From positions 186,001 through 250,000 of the forward strand of contig JAGVSM010004977.1 in NCBI GenBank assembly GCA_022494885.1: a stretch of DNA of 64,000 nt, in the 5' to 3' direction. A model generated the notes under the pieces. That model worked only from the letters and a program-made list of their open reading frames with translations, was not told the DNA's origin and searched no databases. Position 1 is the stretch's first letter. Each line of letters opens with the position of its first letter. The position numbers and the translations under genes are program-made. Origin of the DNA: Micrasema longulum. Taxonomy: Eukaryota; Arthropoda; Insecta; Trichoptera; Brachycentridae. This document shows positions 21,801-29,706 of the stretch, one piece after another.

Positions 21801-22223
21801 ACCTGCTTGATTATTGCAATTTATGGCAGCTTTAATGTGCGTGCATTGTCTCGATTTATTGGGACCATTCTGAGCCGTTGGAGCCTGCAAGCGGGTGCAA
21901 TATGATACGTGACACCTTGCCGAAACTATTGAAATGGTTTGGTTCGAAGCTGATACGGTATTCTCGATTTTGTTAATCTCGACAAAATCCCTGTAGTCCG
22001 GCCCTTTATTCCTTACTCGGACACTCACGTATCTTGGAAAAGCGATATTTGTAACTAAACTGCACGCTTCCACATTGACTTTCTTATTGGAGAAAGCTCC
22101 AAAAGTGAAAACCATCCCACATTTTTTGTTCTTGCACATTTTTGCTCTTATTCCATTTAATTGATCACAATTCGGGCATCTATGAAGGTTTTTAAAACTA
22201 TAGGGGGGTAAATCTGAGAACAT
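12508..22223 (-). CDS. C2orf42: C2orf42-like zinc-binding protein, whole gene
   Basis: Spliced gene with six coding exons: 22,223-21,803; 20,530-20,320; 18,878-18,673; 16,727-15,355; 13,182-13,009; 12,864-12,508. The joined CDS is 2,742 nt (913 aa plus stop) and all junction phases agree. The assignment rests on conserved blocks in the same order as the vertebrate family: an N-terminal CPNC ... CKNKKC cluster, RCHVSYC ... [14 protein letters not shown] ... LGYLH, CNC ... [27 protein letters not shown] with [19 protein letters not shown], and TPFILEWIP ... [13 protein letters not shown]. The vertebrate protein is about 570 aa; the extra length is mainly in exon 4. Function is unknown; zinc binding is inferred from the cysteines. 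The start is the first ATG of the frame (Met at 22,223, with A at -3); the frame is open upstream but contains no other ATG. Confidence 0.92.
13009..13182 (-). CDS. C2orf42: C2orf42 homologue exon 5
   Basis: 58 codons, phase 0 at both ends, between acceptor ATTTCAG and donor GTAAGT. Encodes [20 protein letters not shown] through [20 protein letters not shown]. This is collinear with the vertebrate SFFDALQQRIS ... PLGTFSKYTWHITNILQVK region. Confidence 0.93.
13278..14290 (+). mobile_element. Penelope-like element, 3' half with GIY-YIG domain
   Basis: Lies in intron 4 of the C2orf42 homologue, in the opposite orientation. Decayed frames encode the end of a Penelope reverse transcriptase ([16 protein letters not shown], then [13 protein letters not shown]), then a GIY-YIG endonuclease domain ([20 protein letters not shown] at 13,771-13,833) and a long C-terminal frame ending at 14,117. 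Frameshifts and stops break it. The 3' untranslated part (14,129-14,290) recurs inverted at 19,282-19,450. A hammerhead-like motif lies at 14,207-14,249. Confidence 0.85.
14207..14249 (+). ncRNA. Hammerhead-like motif in Penelope 3' region
   Basis: ACC and then UUGACAAAG is followed by an AAGC/GCUU stem-loop, then GAAAC and the palindromic ACCGGUC, then GGU, which pairs with the leading ACC. This matches the type I hammerhead layout (stem I, CUGANGA box, stem II, GAAA, minimal stem III, cleavage triplet). The conserved CUGANGA box is degenerate (UUGACAA), so this copy is probably inactive. Penelope-like elements are known to carry such ribozymes. Confidence 0.45.
14291..15354. other. Remainder of intron 4, nothing recognised
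   Basis: No further domain or repeat terminus recognised between the Penelope 3' end and exon 4. Two overlapping open frames near 14,472-14,781 show no known motif. Confidence 0.5.
15355..16727 (-). CDS. C2orf42: C2orf42 homologue exon 4 (large)
   Basis: 1,373 nt between acceptor CGTTCTAG and donor GTACCT. Most of it encodes a low-complexity, Asn/Ser/Asp/Glu-rich stretch without close counterpart in the vertebrate protein, with a basic cluster ([13 protein letters not shown]) that could act as a nuclear localisation signal. The 3' end encodes the conserved [20 protein letters not shown] and then [11 protein letters not shown]. This exon explains why the insect protein is about 340 residues longer than the vertebrate one. 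The acidic linker is predicted to be disordered. Confidence 0.9.
16728..17079. other. Intron 3, 5'-of-exon-4 part
   Basis: AT-rich intron sequence, nothing recognised. Confidence 0.5.
17080..17518. repeat. Inverted-repeat element with hammerhead-like arms
   Basis: Two inverted arms of about 80 bp (roughly 17,080-17,165 and 17,435-17,518) share GAGTGAWACTT, TCCACAAATTTGGAATWTCC and CAGTGACCGGTTTCATCGC, separated by about 270 bp without coding signal. Read outward, each arm carries a GTCGC-loop-GCGAT hairpin followed by GAAACCGGTC. The arrangement resembles the terminal repeats of Penelope-like elements or retrozyme-like units rather than a cut-and-paste MITE. Confidence 0.6.
17429..17466 (+). 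ncRNA. Hammerhead-ribozyme-like motif (decayed core)
   Basis: CCAGU, then CUGU, a GUCGC-GAAA-GCGAU hairpin (stem II with a GNRA loop and one G-U pair), GAAA, CCGGUC and finally ACUGG. CCAGU and ACUGG are perfectly complementary (stem I), and ACCGGU is the palindromic minimal stem III seen in dimeric type I hammerheads. The CUGAUGA box is short here (CUGU), so activity is doubtful. A second, more decayed copy lies in the left arm on the minus strand (17,134-17,170). Confidence 0.45.
17519..18190. other. Intron 3, nothing recognised
   Basis: The segment 17,950-18,180 is GC-richer than its surroundings and open on the minus strand for 66 codons, but no protein family was recognised. It may be repeat sequence linked to the adjoining LINE fragment. 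Confidence 0.4.
18200..18530 (+). repeat. LINE 3' coding fragment
   Basis: 90 codons read [20 protein letters not shown], then [13 protein letters not shown], then [19 protein letters not shown] and NWRRAEG, and the line ends near 'DEARAHNG'. This is the C-terminal tail of a non-LTR retrotransposon (LRWxGHVxRM ... GRPxxRWxDxV). 5' truncated, antisense to the host gene in intron 3. Confidence 0.8.
18673..18878 (-). CDS. C2orf42: C2orf42 homologue exon 3
   Basis: 206 nt between acceptor TTGTTTCAG and donor GTAATT. Encodes [11 protein letters not shown] ... [20 protein letters not shown], aligning with vertebrate FCSCQ ... RCIHFFACICAFASDE. The CxC ... CxH spacing is the SWIM-type zinc-binding pattern. 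Phase 2 in and phase 1 out fit exons 2 and 4. Confidence 0.9.
19282..19450 (-). repeat. Penelope-like element 3' end, second copy
   Basis: In reverse orientation this closely matches 14,129-14,290: TTGATTTATTGGGTCCA, AGTATTTAGTGAACATGA, GAAGCTTGTTTGCTTTGAAA and TGGTTAAAAACAAAGTTG. It includes the hammerhead-like motif (19,331-19,374), here with a better box (UUGACGA). Only the 3' part is present. It lies in intron 2 of the C2orf42 homologue. Confidence 0.8.
19331..19374 (-). ncRNA. Hammerhead-like motif, Penelope copy 2
   Basis: The minus strand has CCUUGACGAAGAAGC, a UUGUUU loop, then GCUUUGAAACCGGU. The box UUGACGA differs from the hammerhead consensus CUGANGA only at the first base. Stem II (AAGC/GCUU) and GAAAC are intact; stem I is weak here. 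Confidence 0.45.
20058..20165 (-). repeat. Dispersed repeat, related to 48,319-48,420
   Basis: Inverted relative to a matching segment at 48,319-48,420. Shared words include CCCTATGKGACAAACGGC and TTTGTTAGAAGCGCAC. Class unknown. Confidence 0.55.
20320..20530 (-). CDS. C2orf42: C2orf42 homologue exon 2
   Basis: 211 nt between acceptor TTGTTTTCAG and donor GTAAGT. Encodes a segment ending [17 protein letters not shown] and [10 protein letters not shown], aligning with vertebrate GPLVQRITKNILVVK and HSLGYLHTSF. Phase 1 in and phase 2 out. Confidence 0.92.
20577..21541 (+). mobile_element. 5'-truncated non-LTR retrotransposon with TSD
   Basis: A 278-codon open frame starts inside a reverse transcriptase palm ([13 protein letters not shown], the catalytic YADD box) and continues with [20 protein letters not shown]-type [13 protein letters not shown] and [13 protein letters not shown], ending near 21,420. 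The 3' end is a TAG trinucleotide run. It is flanked by an identical 11-bp duplication TGTACATGTAA (20,566-20,576 and 21,542-21,552). The intact frame and exact duplication suggest recent insertion. It sits in intron 1 of the C2orf42 homologue, antisense to it. Confidence 0.92.
21680..21775 (+). repeat. LINE 3' scrap
   Basis: Reads [10 protein letters not shown] and then a segment resembling [12 protein letters not shown], the same 3' end as the element at 20,577-21,541 ([10 protein letters not shown]). It is a much older, decayed copy next to the young one. Confidence 0.5.
21803..22223 (-). CDS. C2orf42: C2orf42 homologue exon 1
   Basis: 421 nt from ATG at 22,223 to donor GTACCT. The first cluster is C16-x2-C19 ... 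C30-x4-C35 ([20 protein letters not shown]), like the treble-clef-type finger of the vertebrate family. Then [10 protein letters not shown] and a second cluster RCHVSYC ... [11 protein letters not shown]. The frame stays open for 42 codons upstream with no ATG (a GTG at 22,349), so that part is taken as 5' untranslated. Confidence 0.9.
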
Positions 22224-24585
22224 TTTACAATCATTTACTTTGACTACTTTAAAAGAGCGGTTAGTAATTCTTCTTCGCGTTTTATGTCCAATGACATATT
22301 GTTTTTTTTTATATGTTCGTTTAGAACTTAGAATAAATAATTTTGACACATTTTTGACAATCTGATACTATAAAAAACACAAAATACTTACTTTATATTA
22401 TTTTAGGCAAAAATATATTTTTATACTACCAACACCAACTTTTCCATATTTAATGTTTGTAGCACTGCTATTACGTAAATAATATTCAGGCTTCCAACTT
22501 ACAGATTATAAATATTATTTTTATTTATCGAAGAGTTGAGAGCAGCGTTGCCAGTTCTACCGATTTTTCGGTAGATCTACCGATTTTAGGAGCAATCTAC
22601 CGAATTCTATTGAAATTCTACCGATTTCTATACATTTTCTCGTTTTTTTTTTCATAGAACAAAACTTCAATACAAATAAAACGAATACATATTTAAATAA
22701 TTTATTGTTTATTTGCTTACTCAGGTTGCCATCTGTTGATTGTTAAAAAAAATCTTATCTATCGTTCATAAGTATATAATGAATTATATATTTATGAAAT
22801 GAATTGGTTAGTATTGGTAAATGGTGATTCCCGGTTATTTTCAAATACATAATATTGTGGTATGATAAATCATAACCATATAATTTCATGATATTATTGA
22901 AAAATGCATATATATATCTTTGTTTATCTTATGAGGAGAAATGTAAGGGGATCACCTTTTTATATAAAAGTGATAGAAACGGTTTTTCTTCAGTTAATTA
23001 TCTATTTAAATTTAATTGAATCATTGTTTTAAGCCATTTTTTACTAGTTTAGCAGTTAGCAGATTTTACATTTAAAGAACTTTAAAATATTAATTATTTC
23101 TTTGTTTGGCAATTTCGTTTGACAACAAAGTTTGACTGATGATTGTAAAAATGACCAGGAGATAGAGAGACAGAGAAGACCCATCAATGTCAGGCTCTCT
23201 ATGCTGCAAGACGCTTCTACCTGCAAAAAAAAACTATTTATGCCGAGTCGTTGACAGGCTTACAATACACAATACTTATTTTTCTACAGAACGGGTATTA
23301 ATAAACATCATTAAATATATTTTATGAAAATACCATAGAATATTCTTAATTCTGTGGAAAATACATATAACCGATGTAAGTATATTTGTGCATAAAAAAA
23401 TCATGTACAGGTAACTCAATGTGATTTCATTAATATTTATGCCGTAAACCCTTGAAGAGTTTGTATGGTTACACAAAATACAGTATTGTTGAAATAGAAA
23501 TTAAAATATCAACATAAAGTAATGAAATAAGATTTACCTGTATTCTGGGCCAGTTTTGCAATCCGAAGTCAATATACTTTGGTGATTCACATAATGGTGA
23601 CGCAAGAGAGAGGCGCAAAAGTTAAATTCCTTGATAGCTTAGAGAGCGCATGAACAGATCCAAGATGGTCCAACAAGGTCAGCCAACACACACGTTACTA
23701 AGAACGTTTTCTGCCACTTAATATGCAATGGAAATCAACTCACCTGTGTTGAAGTGTTCCCCTTTGCTCCACTAGATTTTAATGCGGGAATGATGCGGAT
23801 GTCAAGTTCTTTCTTATTCTGTTTGGTGTATCAGGATTAGATATTGGTTGCGGTGATGATATTAATGCTGACACTTAAGCGGTAACTTCCTATAGCAAGA
23901 TAGTGGTACGAATATTATTTGTTGTTGTTAGTTTATAGTGCGGATCGCAGAAGCCATCATTTGTTTTAAGAAAAAATACAGCTGTCAGTTAATTTTGAAA
24001 ATGGAATTTGTAAACTGTTGCAATGCGGTAGGCACTGCCAGGCTGCACAGGTTCCTACTTCTCAAGGAAAAGCCGACAACCAAAACATATAAATGGCAGT
24101 AAACATTCACGCGTAACCACATATTGTAGTCCTTTTGGTTTTCAATTGTTCATTTATCAAGAGTTTTTTACTATTTTGAATTTTTTTTTACTATTATTAT
24201 TATTATTTGAAATCTACCGATTTATTTTTCTGAATCTACCTATTTTCGCTTGATCGAGTCTGGCAACTCTGGTTGAGAGTTGGATTGACACAAGCTGAAA
24301 ACTGACAGCCATAATCTCTGTGACAGCCACTGACAGCTTAGAAATCAAATTTGATTTTTATATTATTGAACTTTCTTCATATATTATGATAGCGCGGTTT
24401 TAATATTGAAAACTGTTATGTTAATAATGTGTTAAACTTGTTTATCTTTTTTACTGACACTGTAAAATTATCGGACTTGCGAAATCAAGAAATCGTATTT
24501 GTTGTCAATTGTTATTATGAATATTCGTGGAAAATATTATTCTTTTGGATTCAGTGATAGTGTTTCAATTTTTTCGTTGATTTAA
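22224..24585. promoter_or_regulatory. Divergent promoter region split by a hAT element
   Basis: The C2orf42 homologue (minus) and ADO (plus) start 2,362 bp apart. 1,729 bp of that is a hAT-like insertion with its 8-bp duplication. Removing it leaves about 625 bp between start codons, a plausible bidirectional promoter. No TATA box or initiator can be assigned with confidence. Confidence 0.5.
22543..24271. mobile_element. hAT-like element, 1.73 kb, exact TSD
   Basis: Termini are CAGCGTTGCCAG (left) and CTGGCAACTCTG (right), inverted repeats starting CAG. They are flanked by a perfect 8-bp duplication GTTGAGAG at 22,535-22,542 and 24,272-24,279, diagnostic of hAT insertion. The subterminal parts repeat CTACCGAT-type words. 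No transposase frame survives, so it is non-autonomous. A second, rearranged copy lies at 29,707-31,294. Confidence 0.9.
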
Positions 24586-25329
24586 ATGGATACGGTACAT
24601 TCTGCAGACATGAGTCGCTCGCAACCTTTGGTAACCGTATTTCGTCAAGCCATCCAGACATTTTTACCCAAAAATGATTGCAACTTCGCTTCCAGCTTCA
24701 TGCAACTAAAAGCGTCATTAGATACAATTCGAGCGGACGACGTAGGGTTCGACAGTGACTTCGAGAATGAGAGATTTTGGGAATCCAGCGACAAGGCACC
24801 ATGTACTTACATCGAGATTTTCGAAAACGAAATAATGAATATGAGTATTTTTATTTTAAAACCGGGATTTAAAATGCCGCTTCACGATCACCCACAAATG
24901 CACGGACTGCTAAAAGTTATCTCTGGAAACGTCGGTATAAGAACTTTCAGCGAAATTAAGACAAACGATTTAGGAAATTTTTCTAAAAATGAAATGAAAG
25001 ATCCCGGTAATATTAGTGAAAGATATAATAAGTCTCTTCTGGCGCGTGTGACGGAGCAGAAAATCTGTGACGCCGAATCAGAGTGTTGTATCCTGACACC
25101 GGAAGTTTCAAATTTCCATGAAATTGAAGCATTAGGAGGTCCGTCAGCTTTTCTGGATATTCTAGCGCCTCCGTATTCCCCTCAGGACAACCATTTTGAG
25201 CCGCGTAAGTGCCGTTACTATTTCCTCCAGAGAGAGATCAGCGACAATAAGGTCCAGCTACAAGAGATGCCCCCTCCTGACTGGTTCTACTGCGACCAAG
25301 CGCCATACCTCGGACCAATTCTCTCCTAA
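24586..25329 (+). CDS. Ado: 2-aminoethanethiol (cysteamine) dioxygenase
   Basis: Single-exon 247-aa protein of the ADO/PCO thiol dioxygenase family, cupin fold, mononuclear iron. In animals ADO oxidises cysteamine to hypotaurine and N-terminal cysteines of proteins, linking oxygen level to N-degron decay. Metal ligands are visible: H100 and H102 in MPLHDHPQMHGLLKV, and H178 in SNFHEIEA. They match the spacing of human H112, H114 and H193. C209 and Y211 (RKCRYYF) correspond to the Cys-Tyr pair crosslinked in human ADO. The C-terminus has PPDWFYCDQAPYLGP, typical of the family. The ATG at 24,586 has A at -3; a second Met at residue 9 is an alternative. A hAT element lies about 315 bp upstream. 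No splicing is needed and the length fits the family (human 270 aa). Confidence 0.95.
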   Translation: MDTVHSADMSRSQPLVTVFRQAIQTFLPKNDCNFASSFMQLKASLDTIRADDVGFDSDFENERFWESSDKAPCTYIEIFENEIMNMSIFILKPGFKMPLHDHPQMHGLLKVISGNVGIRTFSEIKTNDLGNFSKNEMKDPGNISERYNKSLLARVTEQKICDAESECCILTPEVSNFHEIEALGGPSAFLDILAPPYSPQDNHFEPRKCRYYFLQREISDNKVQLQEMPPPDWFYCDQAPYLGPILS

Positions 25330-25439
25330 TACTTCTAAATTATAGTATCGATTGAATCGCCATTTGTGTAACATAGTAAATTATTGACTAACAAAACATT
25401 GTTATCAGTGTATATTTTAGCTCATTATAGTTTTTGTGT
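25330..25439 (+). other. ADO 3' flank
   Basis: Short AT-rich 3' untranslated sequence with no canonical AATAAA. The first clear one on this strand is at 26,034-26,039, beyond a transposon. Confidence 0.3.
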
Positions 25440-25896
25440 GTAAAGCTATGGTTGTGGTGTCATAAAAATGTCTGTACAAACCATATAGAGCAGGTTTCCT
25501 AGAGAGCGTTGATTTGTCATAGCGGTACAAACAGTTTGGGAACGTTTTTTCTCATGTAGTGGTGAACATTTTTGCGTATGAAAATGAATGCAAGCTTGAT
25601 TTGGACTATCAAAAATGTAGAATTTTTTTATTAATTTTGCCCCAAAATCATGAAAAATTTTATATTTGCGTTGAACCTTGAAATGTACACTCTGTAGCAT
25701 GATTTTTATACATCTCTCTCTCTCCTTCAAAGGATAGTTTTCGACTTCCGTTGACCCCTCGTCTTCCTAATATACCTACTTATAACGCTAATTTTTTCTA
25801 GATCGTTTTAGTTGCAGAAAATGGCAGATTACCGCATCATGGCAGATTATGGCCGCTAAAAAACAGTACCGCTTTCTCAGCAAACCATAGCTTTAC
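25440..25896. mobile_element. TIR element, 457 bp
   Basis: The ends GTAAAGCTATGGTTG and CAAACCATAGCTTTAC are inverted repeats. The interior matches the repeat at 10,133-10,560. An open minus-strand frame inside (94 codons) has no family resemblance. No target duplication longer than a few bases is obvious. Confidence 0.65.
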
Positions 25897-27827
25897 ATAA
25901 ACACGGAGTAGTTATTTATGAGTAAAATTTCATCGTGTATTATTTCTGTTTTCAAACATGCTTTTCTAAATTGTCTTTTTTTTGTGTACCTACCTGCATT
26001 AATGAATTTAATCGCTTAGTATTCTTTAATTAGAATAAACTAACAAGTAGGTACTTACATAACACTGATAGCATTTATTTTTTTACTTCATGCTAATTTA
26101 CCTCTAAATTATGTACTTCATTAAATTTCATCATAATGTGTTACAAAAACTTTAATTTAAAAAATCATAATTAGAATCGTAAGAAATTAAATTTAATTTC
26201 ATAAGATATTCATTTGTATTGCAAGGAGTCACTATTTTATATTTTTTAGATACTTAATTCTAATTTCAAAATATGCTTGACATTCTTTTTTTTATGACAC
26301 TTTTTTCACATATTATTTTTTGTTTTTGTTAAATTTATTGTTTATGGAAAAATGTACAAGTCTTAAAAAAAAAAATTTTTTTGACATTTTGCAACAAAGT
26401 GCAGAATTTTTATTAAAATCAATATTGTTGATTTATTGTTTATTTAGTATCTTTTATTATTCAATCAAAATATTGTCGTTTTGTTTAGAGGCTACTTATT
26501 TAAGTTGATAATGTATTTATTTCATGGAATTTATTTACATTATTTATGAAAAAAAACAATAATCAAGATAGCTGAAATTTGTATATGAATTCCGAATCAT
26601 AAAAACATTTACCCATCCCGCAAAAAGATAGTTTTATAGTAACCCATGGATTATATATAATATATGCACAAAACACATGTCGATTAAAGCCATTAATTTG
26701 TTGTTCAGAATCAGATTACAGATTATATTTTTTCATGTTTAGTAAAACGTTGCATTTAAGCAACTACAATTTATACCTATACTGTGGCTGTACTGCGAGC
26801 CTAGTGAAATAAAAAACAAAGAACCCAACCATTTTTAACAATTTGTTATCGAGTCATTTAAAATTATGAATTATGAATGAAATGTTAATTTGTCTCCTAC
26901 CTACCTAGCCTATACCTATACCTACCTAGTAAAAGAACAAATAAATAAAAAAAAACTGTGGTTTAATAATAAAAAAGTCCTATTACGTTTGTATGGCCTT
27001 AAAACTCAAACTTTAAATGACTGAATTAACTCATCTTCTGGTAAAATATTTTCTGAATGAAGAAATAAAATTACAAAAAAAGAAAATCAAAATTTTTTTT
27101 TAAATACATTTTCAACTATCTAAATGTAAATTAAAACCTTAATGCATTTTTAGGTATCGAAATGAAATCTTAATGTATTTTCCACTATTTTAATGAAAAA
27201 CGCAATGCATTTTCAGACCAAAATGAAAAATTCAATGTATTTTCAAATATCTCAATGATGAAAAACTTAATTATCTATTAGATGCCAATGTCATATACAA
27301 AGGTCAAATTCAGTATCTTAATCCTGTCCAGTTCAGATTGGTTACAATGTAAATACAGATAAGTAATACATAATCAATAAACATATCAATGTAAAAAGTT
27401 TTTTTTAATGGCCACTGGTTATATTATTGGCTTATCGACCTAACAAAAATCCTCACTAATAAATTGATTACACATTGTGACAATTCTATTTTTTTAAATT
27501 AATATCTGACTACCTAATTTATTTAGAGAAAGTTAATTTAGCCTTAGAAATCTATGGCCACTGTTTGCATATTAGATAGCGTATTAAGAATTAACTTGAT
27601 TTATTTTGCTCCTTTATTTTGATTCTAAAATTGAAAATTTAAATAAAAAAATATTGACGAACATTTCAGAAAAGATGAAAAATATCTTTGAGAAGGAAAT
27701 ATGGTCATTGAAGCATGTCAATGGCTAGTTAATGAAATAAATTAACACACTGTAATGTTTACCATTATGCCAATGTTTAAACATCTATATTTGTTCAATT
27801 CTTCCGTCTGTTCATTAGAGCCGAAAC
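25897..27827. other. Intergenic, AT-rich, nothing recognised
   Basis: No genes. 26,897-26,930 holds a CCTACC/CTATAC simple repeat. 27,130-27,260 contains five loose repeats of an 'AATGYATTTTCAR' word (AATGCATTTT, AATGTATTTTC), a degenerate tandem array of about 40 bp period. Confidence 0.5.
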
Positions 27828-27835
27828 CTTTATTG

Positions 27836-28218
27836 TAGGCATGGGTAACTTAAGATTACTTTTTGAGCTACAGTTCAGCTAGCAGCTCAAGTACTTGAGC
27901 TCGAGTTTTGAACCGGTTCTCAAATCAGCTCGTATTATTTCACGCGAGCTCAAGCGCGAAACGGCTATGGCAGTGAGCTGAACGATACAGGTCGCACCGT
28001 TCGGCTCAAATAAATGTATGGTTCACCAAATCACCGCAAACACACTGAGTAAGCTGACCTGATATATTTAATTTTCTGTAAAGCGTGAAAAGCAAAATGC
28101 AAGCAAATGAAACTCACACAATGTACCGCTGTGAGCCGCCTATTAGAAATTTGAGCTACAGCTCAAAGCATTTGAACTATCTTTTTGAACCGGTTTAAAA
28201 TTGAGTTACCCATGCCTA
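27836..28218. mobile_element. hAT MITE, 383 bp, exact TSD
   Basis: Termini TAGGCATGGGTAACT and AGTTACCCATGCCTA are perfect 15-bp inverted repeats, flanked by an identical 8-bp duplication CTTTATTG (27,828-27,835 and 28,219-28,226). The interior is rich in GAGCT/AGCTC words that would fold back on themselves. No coding capacity. Confidence 0.92.
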
Positions 28219-28226
28219 CTTTATTG

Positions 28227-28684
28227 GTATAAGTGATATTTCATATCTTGTATCAAGCACATGTCTACAGAGATTTCAACTTAAAATATTGTACATAAAA
28301 TGACTATTTATATTTTAATAGAGGGATTAATTCACCGGTAAAGTTGAATTAAAAAACGATCGGTAGTTTATTTTGACTAATTAAATACTTTTGTTTTATT
28401 AATTATAAAACATAAAAAAAATTATTTCATAACACAAATTATTAATTTAATAATTTGTAACTGAGCCGTGTTTGTTATAAATAAACTTTTGTACATTTTA
28501 AATTAATCAGAATTTTAATTATAATTTTTAATGTCCAGGTGAATGAAGAATACTGTTCTGTTTGTGAAATAGAACCAGAACCCTGGACAAGTGTTTCCGT
28601 CTCGATAGCTGCTCTCAGGTAAACGTCCTGAATAAGGAAATCAAGTGGAGATAAGTCTGTCTCGTTGTACACGAGTTTTGTTTT
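28227..28684. other. Intergenic, nothing recognised
   Basis: AT-rich. An open minus-strand frame (28,475-28,720) runs into the SINE head and has no recognisable domain. Confidence 0.45.
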
Positions 28685-28945
28685 TTTTTCACTACAGTGG
28701 TTGGTGCGTTTGCTTATCAAGCTCGAGGTCTTGGATTTGATTCCTGAACAGGATTTTTTTTTTATAAAGCGATTTTACACTGAAATATTTTACTGTCCCT
28801 GGATTGGCACCTGAAGCGTAAGACTGATCACCTTACCTTCATGTAACAGACAATTGAACTACGCTGCATTTAATTTACTAGTGCAGTACCCTATGCACCA
28901 CTGTGTGTGGAAATTAGGATGATGATTATTATTATTTTTAACAAT
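28685..28945 (+). repeat. SINE family A, near full length
   Basis: Head CAGTGGTTGGTGCGTTTGC with box-B-like GGATTTGATTCC, body TTTTACTGTCCCTGGATTGG and CACCTTACCTTCATGTAAC, GCAGTACCCTATGCACCA, and a GATGATTATTATT tail. Collinear with the copies at 12,180 and 56,087. Confidence 0.8.
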
Positions 28946-29020
28946 ACTAAAGTTTTTATGAATTAAGCCGTTCAAATAAATTAATCCAAACCTTAAATTA
29001 TGTTTTTCTCCGCATTATTT

Positions 29021-29118
29021 TTTTTGTAAGCAGATAAACAGGATATTATTGTTCTTTTAAGAGTCTGTTATTTTGTAAGCCGATAAACAGGATATTATTT
29101 TTCTTTTAAGAGTCTGCT
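29021..29118. repeat. 49-bp tandem duplication
   Basis: Two head-to-tail copies of a unit beginning TTTTGTAAGCMGATAAACAG and ending AGAGTCTGYTA, with only a few differences. Confidence 0.8.
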
Positions 29119-29706
29119 ATTTTATATTATCGGTATAAATTTGTCCAATTGAATTTAAAAGGTTTCAAATCACTTAAGCCCATGCTGCTTTTGCATAAAT
29201 CTTAATCTTTTCAAAAACAGATTGTTTAAATAGATAACTTTCAAAAAGGTAACATTGTTGACGTGCGATATCATAATTTCGATGTTATCAGAGTACGTGT
29301 GATAAGCCTCATTCTATACCAGAATTTTGTTTGATAGAATAAGATAAGTTATTATAAATATTTATTGGTACCTTAGTGTTAAAAAGTGTTATTTTTATCA
29401 TAAATCTAATTCCTGTTTTGATAACCTTGACCATGATGGCGGCCATCTGTTTTATTTTGTTTTTTTTCTTTTCTTCAATATTAAATTATGCGAAGAAATT
29501 ATTGCTTCGTGACATATTAATGTTGTGTAAATAAAACAATTTAAGAATAACATAAATTAGTCTCATTAATCCCAAAGACATGTCTCAAATTTTATCCACT
29601 GCCAACATTGTTTTTTTTTGTTTATAAACTGTTTATCATCAAATTTTTTTTTACAGGTATGCCTACACCTAGTAGGTACTGCCTATACTATTATATATTA
29701 TATTTT
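29119..29706. other. Intergenic, nothing recognised
   Basis: AT-rich, no feature supported. Confidence 0.5.
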
